Shown here: positions 20,545 through 22,586 of the stretch, in pieces | How positions within the stretch are numbered: position 1 is the first letter of the stretch | Layout: every line of letters starts with the position of its first letter | DNA from: an uncultured Christensenella sp. | GTDB lineage: Bacteria > Bacillota > Clostridia > Christensenellales > Borkfalkiaceae | Direction of reading: 5' to 3' | Length of the DNA: 22,586 nt | Assembly: GCA_910586365.1 (NCBI GenBank) | Contig: CAJUGP010000021.1 | Coordinates: forward strand, 1-22,586 | The notes under the pieces: generated by a model | Seen by the model: the letters and a program-made list of their open reading frames with translations, nothing else | The model's database searches: none | Told to the model about the DNA's origin: nothing | Made by a program: the position numbers and the translations under genes

Positions 20545-21237
20545 ATGTTGAAAAAACCCGATTTTAACGAAATAGAGCGGCTCTACCGCCAAAACGAGCA
20601 AAAATTTATACGCTTTTCTGCTTTATTGCAGGAGTATAACAAAAAATACAATCTGACTTCGATCACCGGAGAAAGAGAGATCACGTATAAGCATTTTTTC
20701 GATTCGCTGGCGGGCGTTGCATGCTTTGAAGAAAACGCAACCGTGCTTGAAGTAGGATCGGGCGGCGGGTTTCCGTCGATCCCCTTGAAAATCGCGCGGG
20801 GCGATCTGCAGTTTTCGTTATTGGAGAGTACGGGCAAAAAATGCGAATTTCTACGCGTCGCCGTCGAAGCGCTCGGCTTGAACGGCGTGCAGGTTTTGAA
20901 CCGCCGCGCCGAAGAAGCCGCGCAAGAAGGGACTTACCGCGAACGGTATGACGTCTGCTGCGCGCGCGCCGTCGCCCGTCTGAATACGCTTGCGGAATAT
21001 TGCATGCCCTTCGTCAAAAAAGGCGGCGTGTTTCTTGCTTATAAGGGCGCTGCCGCCGAAGAGGTGGAAGAGGGAGCGCATGCTATTTCGGTTTTGGGCG
21101 GAAAGCAAGCGGAGTGCGTCGCCTATTCTCTTCCCTTCGATATGGGGGAGAGAACGCTCGTACGGGTGCAAAAAGAGCGTTACACGCCGCCGCAGTATCC
21201 GCGCGGACACGGCAAAGAACGCAGCAAACCGTTATGA
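20545..21237 (+). CDS. rsmG: 16S rRNA (guanine-N7) methyltransferase RsmG
   Basis: A 230-residue SAM-dependent methyltransferase that modifies G527 of 16S rRNA (E. coli numbering). An N-terminal helical region contains YNKKYNLTSI (~33-42) and KHFFDSL. The SAM motif VLEVGSGGGFPSIPLKI is at ~66-82, and later CCARAVARL and PFVKKGG match the family. Length is normal. The ATG at 20545 matches the usual RsmG start, yet there is no ribosome site and the ATG sits six bases after a -10, so it is probably leaderless. Its 3' end overlaps the convergent YpsA-like gene by six bases. The usual neighbours mnmE and mnmG are absent. Confidence 0.95.
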   Translation: MLKKPDFNEIERLYRQNEQKFIRFSALLQEYNKKYNLTSITGEREITYKHFFDSLAGVACFEENATVLEVGSGGGFPSIPLKIARGDLQFSLLESTGKKCEFLRVAVEALGLNGVQVLNRRAEEAAQEGTYRERYDVCCARAVARLNTLAEYCMPFVKKGGVFLAYKGAAAEEVEEGAHAISVLGGKQAECVAYSLPFDMGERTLVRVQKERYTPPQYPRGHGKERSKPL

Positions 21238-21687
21238 GTTGAAAAAGAGAACGGGAATGCCCGCTTTTCGGGCGTAATTCACGGTATACCGCGTGCCGCC
21301 CGTCTTTTGGGTGCAATAGGCGAAGAGCACGTCGCAGCGGTCCACCATAAAACGGTTGCGCGCGAGAAAACAGCCGTCGTAGTAGCTTTCGGAAAGAATG
21401 GTTTTCACGTCGCACGCGGCAAGCAGTTTCGCATAGAGTTTTTTATTTTCGTGCGAAAAATATTTGTCCTGTTGCGCGAAAGGAATGCAGGCGTGCAGGG
21501 AAAGCGGATATTTTTCGCGCAGAGAAAGAAGACAGTCGAGTGCGGTTAAGTCGAATCCTTCCGCCATACCGCATAAAAATTCGTCGCAGCCTTCGCGGAC
21601 GAGGTTTTCCAACTCGTCGTAAAGAGCATTTTTATCAAAATCGACGGGCAGTTCGCGGTGTCCCGTTATGGCGCAGGTTTTTTTCAT
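21232..21687 (-). CDS. YpsA/DUF1273-type SLOG-domain protein
   Basis: A 151-residue Rossmann-like protein of the SLOG superfamily, YpsA branch. It opens with CAITGHREL (5-13), the typical nucleotide-binding first loop. CGMAEGFDLTAL follows (~39-50), then ACIPFAQQDKYF (~66-77), and CTQKTGGTRYTV near the end is a characteristic phosphate-binding Gly-Gly turn. YpsA in Bacillus affects cell division and some stress resistance. Family members are thought to bind a nucleotide-like ligand, but the reaction is unknown. GAAAGGAT precedes the ATG. It has its own consensus promoter (21713-21741) and runs against rsmG, with overlapping stops. Confidence 0.85.
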   Translation of the reverse strand: MKKTCAITGHRELPVDFDKNALYDELENLVREGCDEFLCGMAEGFDLTALDCLLSLREKYPLSLHACIPFAQQDKYFSHENKKLYAKLLAACDVKTILSESYYDGCFLARNRFMVDRCDVLFAYCTQKTGGTRYTVNYARKAGIPVLFFNS

Positions 21688-21712
21688 GCTTTTTCATATC
21701 CTTTCGGGAAAC

Positions 21713-21741
21713 ATTATATTCTTTGCGTGTGTTCCCGTCAA
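21713..21741 (-). promoter_or_regulatory. Promoter of the YpsA-like gene
   Basis: -35 TTGACG (21736-21741), 17-bp spacer and -10 TATAAT (21713-21718), minus strand. Start near 21706, leader ~19 nt containing AAAGGAT. Confidence 0.8.
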
Positions 21742-21783
21742 GTATGAATAACGATACGGAGGCGGTTTTTTTGCCGAAAAAGG

Positions 21784-21812
21784 TTGAAATCCGCAAAAAT
21801 GTGTTATATAAT
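21784..21812 (+). promoter_or_regulatory. Promoter of the NfeD-like gene
   Basis: -35 TTGAAA (21784-21789), 17-bp spacer and -10 TATAAT (21807-21812), giving a ~24-nt leader with AAGGAG at 21829-21834. Confidence 0.78.
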
Positions 21813-21842
21813 AAATAAGCAGCAGTATAAGGAGAAAACACC

Positions 21843-22475
21843 GTGTTAAATCAACTTTCGGCAAATTGGCTTGGAACGCTGTCCGTGACGGAGCATATCT
21901 TTTTTTGGATTGCGATCGCGGCGAGCGCTCTTCTCGTGGTGCAGATCATTTTGATGCTGTTTTCGTTTGCCGGCGTCGACGGAGAATTCGGCGATACGAT
22001 CGACGGCGATATCGATACCGACGGCGGTCTTTCGTTCTTCTCTTTGAAAACGATCACGGCGTTTTTCTGCATCGGAGGTTGGTGCGGATTCGCAACGGCG
22101 ACGTATGTAAACAACGTTTGGCTTCCCGTCATTGTTTCCGTTCTTACGGGCGCGGCGGCGCTCGTGGGCGTCGGATTTGCCATGCGCGGCATTGCCAAAT
22201 TGCAGTGCTCGGGCAACCTTGTCAAAGAAAAATTGACGGGCGCGACGGGCACGGTATACGTTTCCATTCCGCCCGCGCGGCAGGGAAGGGGAAAGATCAC
22301 GCTTACTGTGCAGGGAAAGTTTTCCGAACTCGACGCCGTGACCGACGAAGAGGAGCGCATCGGGTGCGACGCGCAAGTAGAAATTCTTGCGTATGAAGAC
22401 GATTTCGCCGTCGTAAAGAAAAAGAGATATGAGGAAAAAGAAGCAAATCCGGATTCTTCGGCAAGCTCAGAATGA
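21843..22475 (+). CDS. NfeD-family membrane protein (YuaF-like)
   Basis: A 210-residue membrane protein. The GTG start is fixed by AAGGAG eight bases upstream. A hydrophobic helix (~18-42) is followed by an acidic, Gly/Asp-rich external loop (45-62), then two close helices (~68-88 and 92-115). A cytoplasmic OB-fold NfeD domain follows (~128-193), with GATGTVYVSIPP and the terminal EILAYEDDFAVVKK strand. NfeD proteins usually pair with a flotillin, organising membrane microdomains; any such partner would lie beyond the right edge. The last ~9 codons and stop (PDSSASSE) are read from a copy of the dispersed repeat, so the native C-terminus was probably changed. Confidence 0.85.
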   Translation: MLNQLSANWLGTLSVTEHIFFWIAIAASALLVVQIILMLFSFAGVDGEFGDTIDGDIDTDGGLSFFSLKTITAFFCIGGWCGFATATYVNNVWLPVIVSVLTGAAALVGVGFAMRGIAKLQCSGNLVKEKLTGATGTVYVSIPPARQGRGKITLTVQGKFSELDAVTDEEERIGCDAQVEILAYEDDFAVVKKKRYEEKEANPDSSASSE

Positions 22476-22477
22476 CA
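22452..22477 (+). repeat. Dispersed repeat copy R4, within a gene end
   Basis: GATTCTTCGGCAAGCTCAGAATGACA is a compact copy of the repeat. It overlaps the 3' end of the NfeD-like gene and supplies its TGA stop. Confidence 0.85.
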
Positions 22478-22559
22478 AAATGTTGTCCCGTATGACAAAG
22501 GGTTGTTTAGAATGACAGCGTGTTGCTCTGTATGACAGGCGTTGCTTCGTATGACAGAT
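22471..22559. repeat. Degenerate tandem array, ~20-bp period
   Basis: ATGACA recurs at 22472, 22492, 22512, 22532 and 22551 (steps 20, 20, 20, 19), each preceded by a TTGT/TTGC block. Units look like repeated copies of the end of the dispersed repeat. No gene is present, and a partner flotillin gene is not yet reached. Confidence 0.8.
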
Positions 22560-22586
22560 TGTCATTTCGAGCGCAGTCGAGAAATC
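22560..22586 (-). repeat. Inverted copy of the dispersed repeat, cut by the window edge
   Basis: TGTCATTTCGAGCGCAGTCG followed by AGAAATC is the reverse orientation of the family. With R4 it brackets the 20-bp array, the same plan as the locus at 17911-18208. Confidence 0.75.

Overview
The window looks like the replication-origin region of a low-to-mid GC, single-membrane, probably spore-forming member of the Bacillota (Clostridia). The evidence is the 16S 5' end, lipoprotein-anchored CUT1 sugar uptake, a Gram-positive-type YidC/Jag pair, ParA/ParB with parS, and a YyaC-type sporulation protein. A Christensenellales-like affiliation is only my impression from the 16S start and protein style.

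Layout. Positions 1-310 hold the 5' end of a 16S rRNA gene transcribed leftward, preceded by two tandem consensus promoters (529-558 and 654-682). A small two-helix membrane protein (786-1034) faces the other way and appears to be leaderless. Positions 1080-9426 are a leftward arabinan-type glycan operon. It runs from a promoter and a long structured leader with an internal terminator, through a giant solute-binding lipoprotein and two CUT1 permeases, to an exported GH43 lipoprotein and a cytoplasmic GH43 enzyme. Positions 9561-13403 hold a leftward ftsH-parA-parB operon with its terminator and promoter, and two parS sites lie just upstream at 13514-13572. Next come divergent cvpA-like (leftward) and yyaC-like (rightward) genes and a small unknown gene (15080-15316). 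The leftward cluster dnaN-rpmH-rnpA-yidD-(repeat array)-yidC-jag spans 15542-20150.

Positions 20170-20500 look like oriC. There are eight DnaA-box-like 9-mers, and an AT-rich run of TAA/TAG triplets lies next to a G-rich patch and a DnaA box. To its left every main gene is leftward except three small or accessory ones. To its right lie rsmG (rightward, probably leaderless), a convergent YpsA/SLOG-family gene, and an NfeD-type membrane protein. dnaA, mnmE and mnmG, usual neighbours of this cluster, are absent.

A short dispersed repeat (GATTCTTCG...CTCAGAATGACA) occurs at four places. At two of them it is linked to degenerate tandem arrays with periods of about 31 and 20 bp. At one it supplies the last codons and stop of the NfeD gene. 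I found no CRISPR, insertion sequence, prophage or defence system. The items most worth checking are the dnaA-less origin, the leaderless promoters, the leader attenuator and the repeat arrays.
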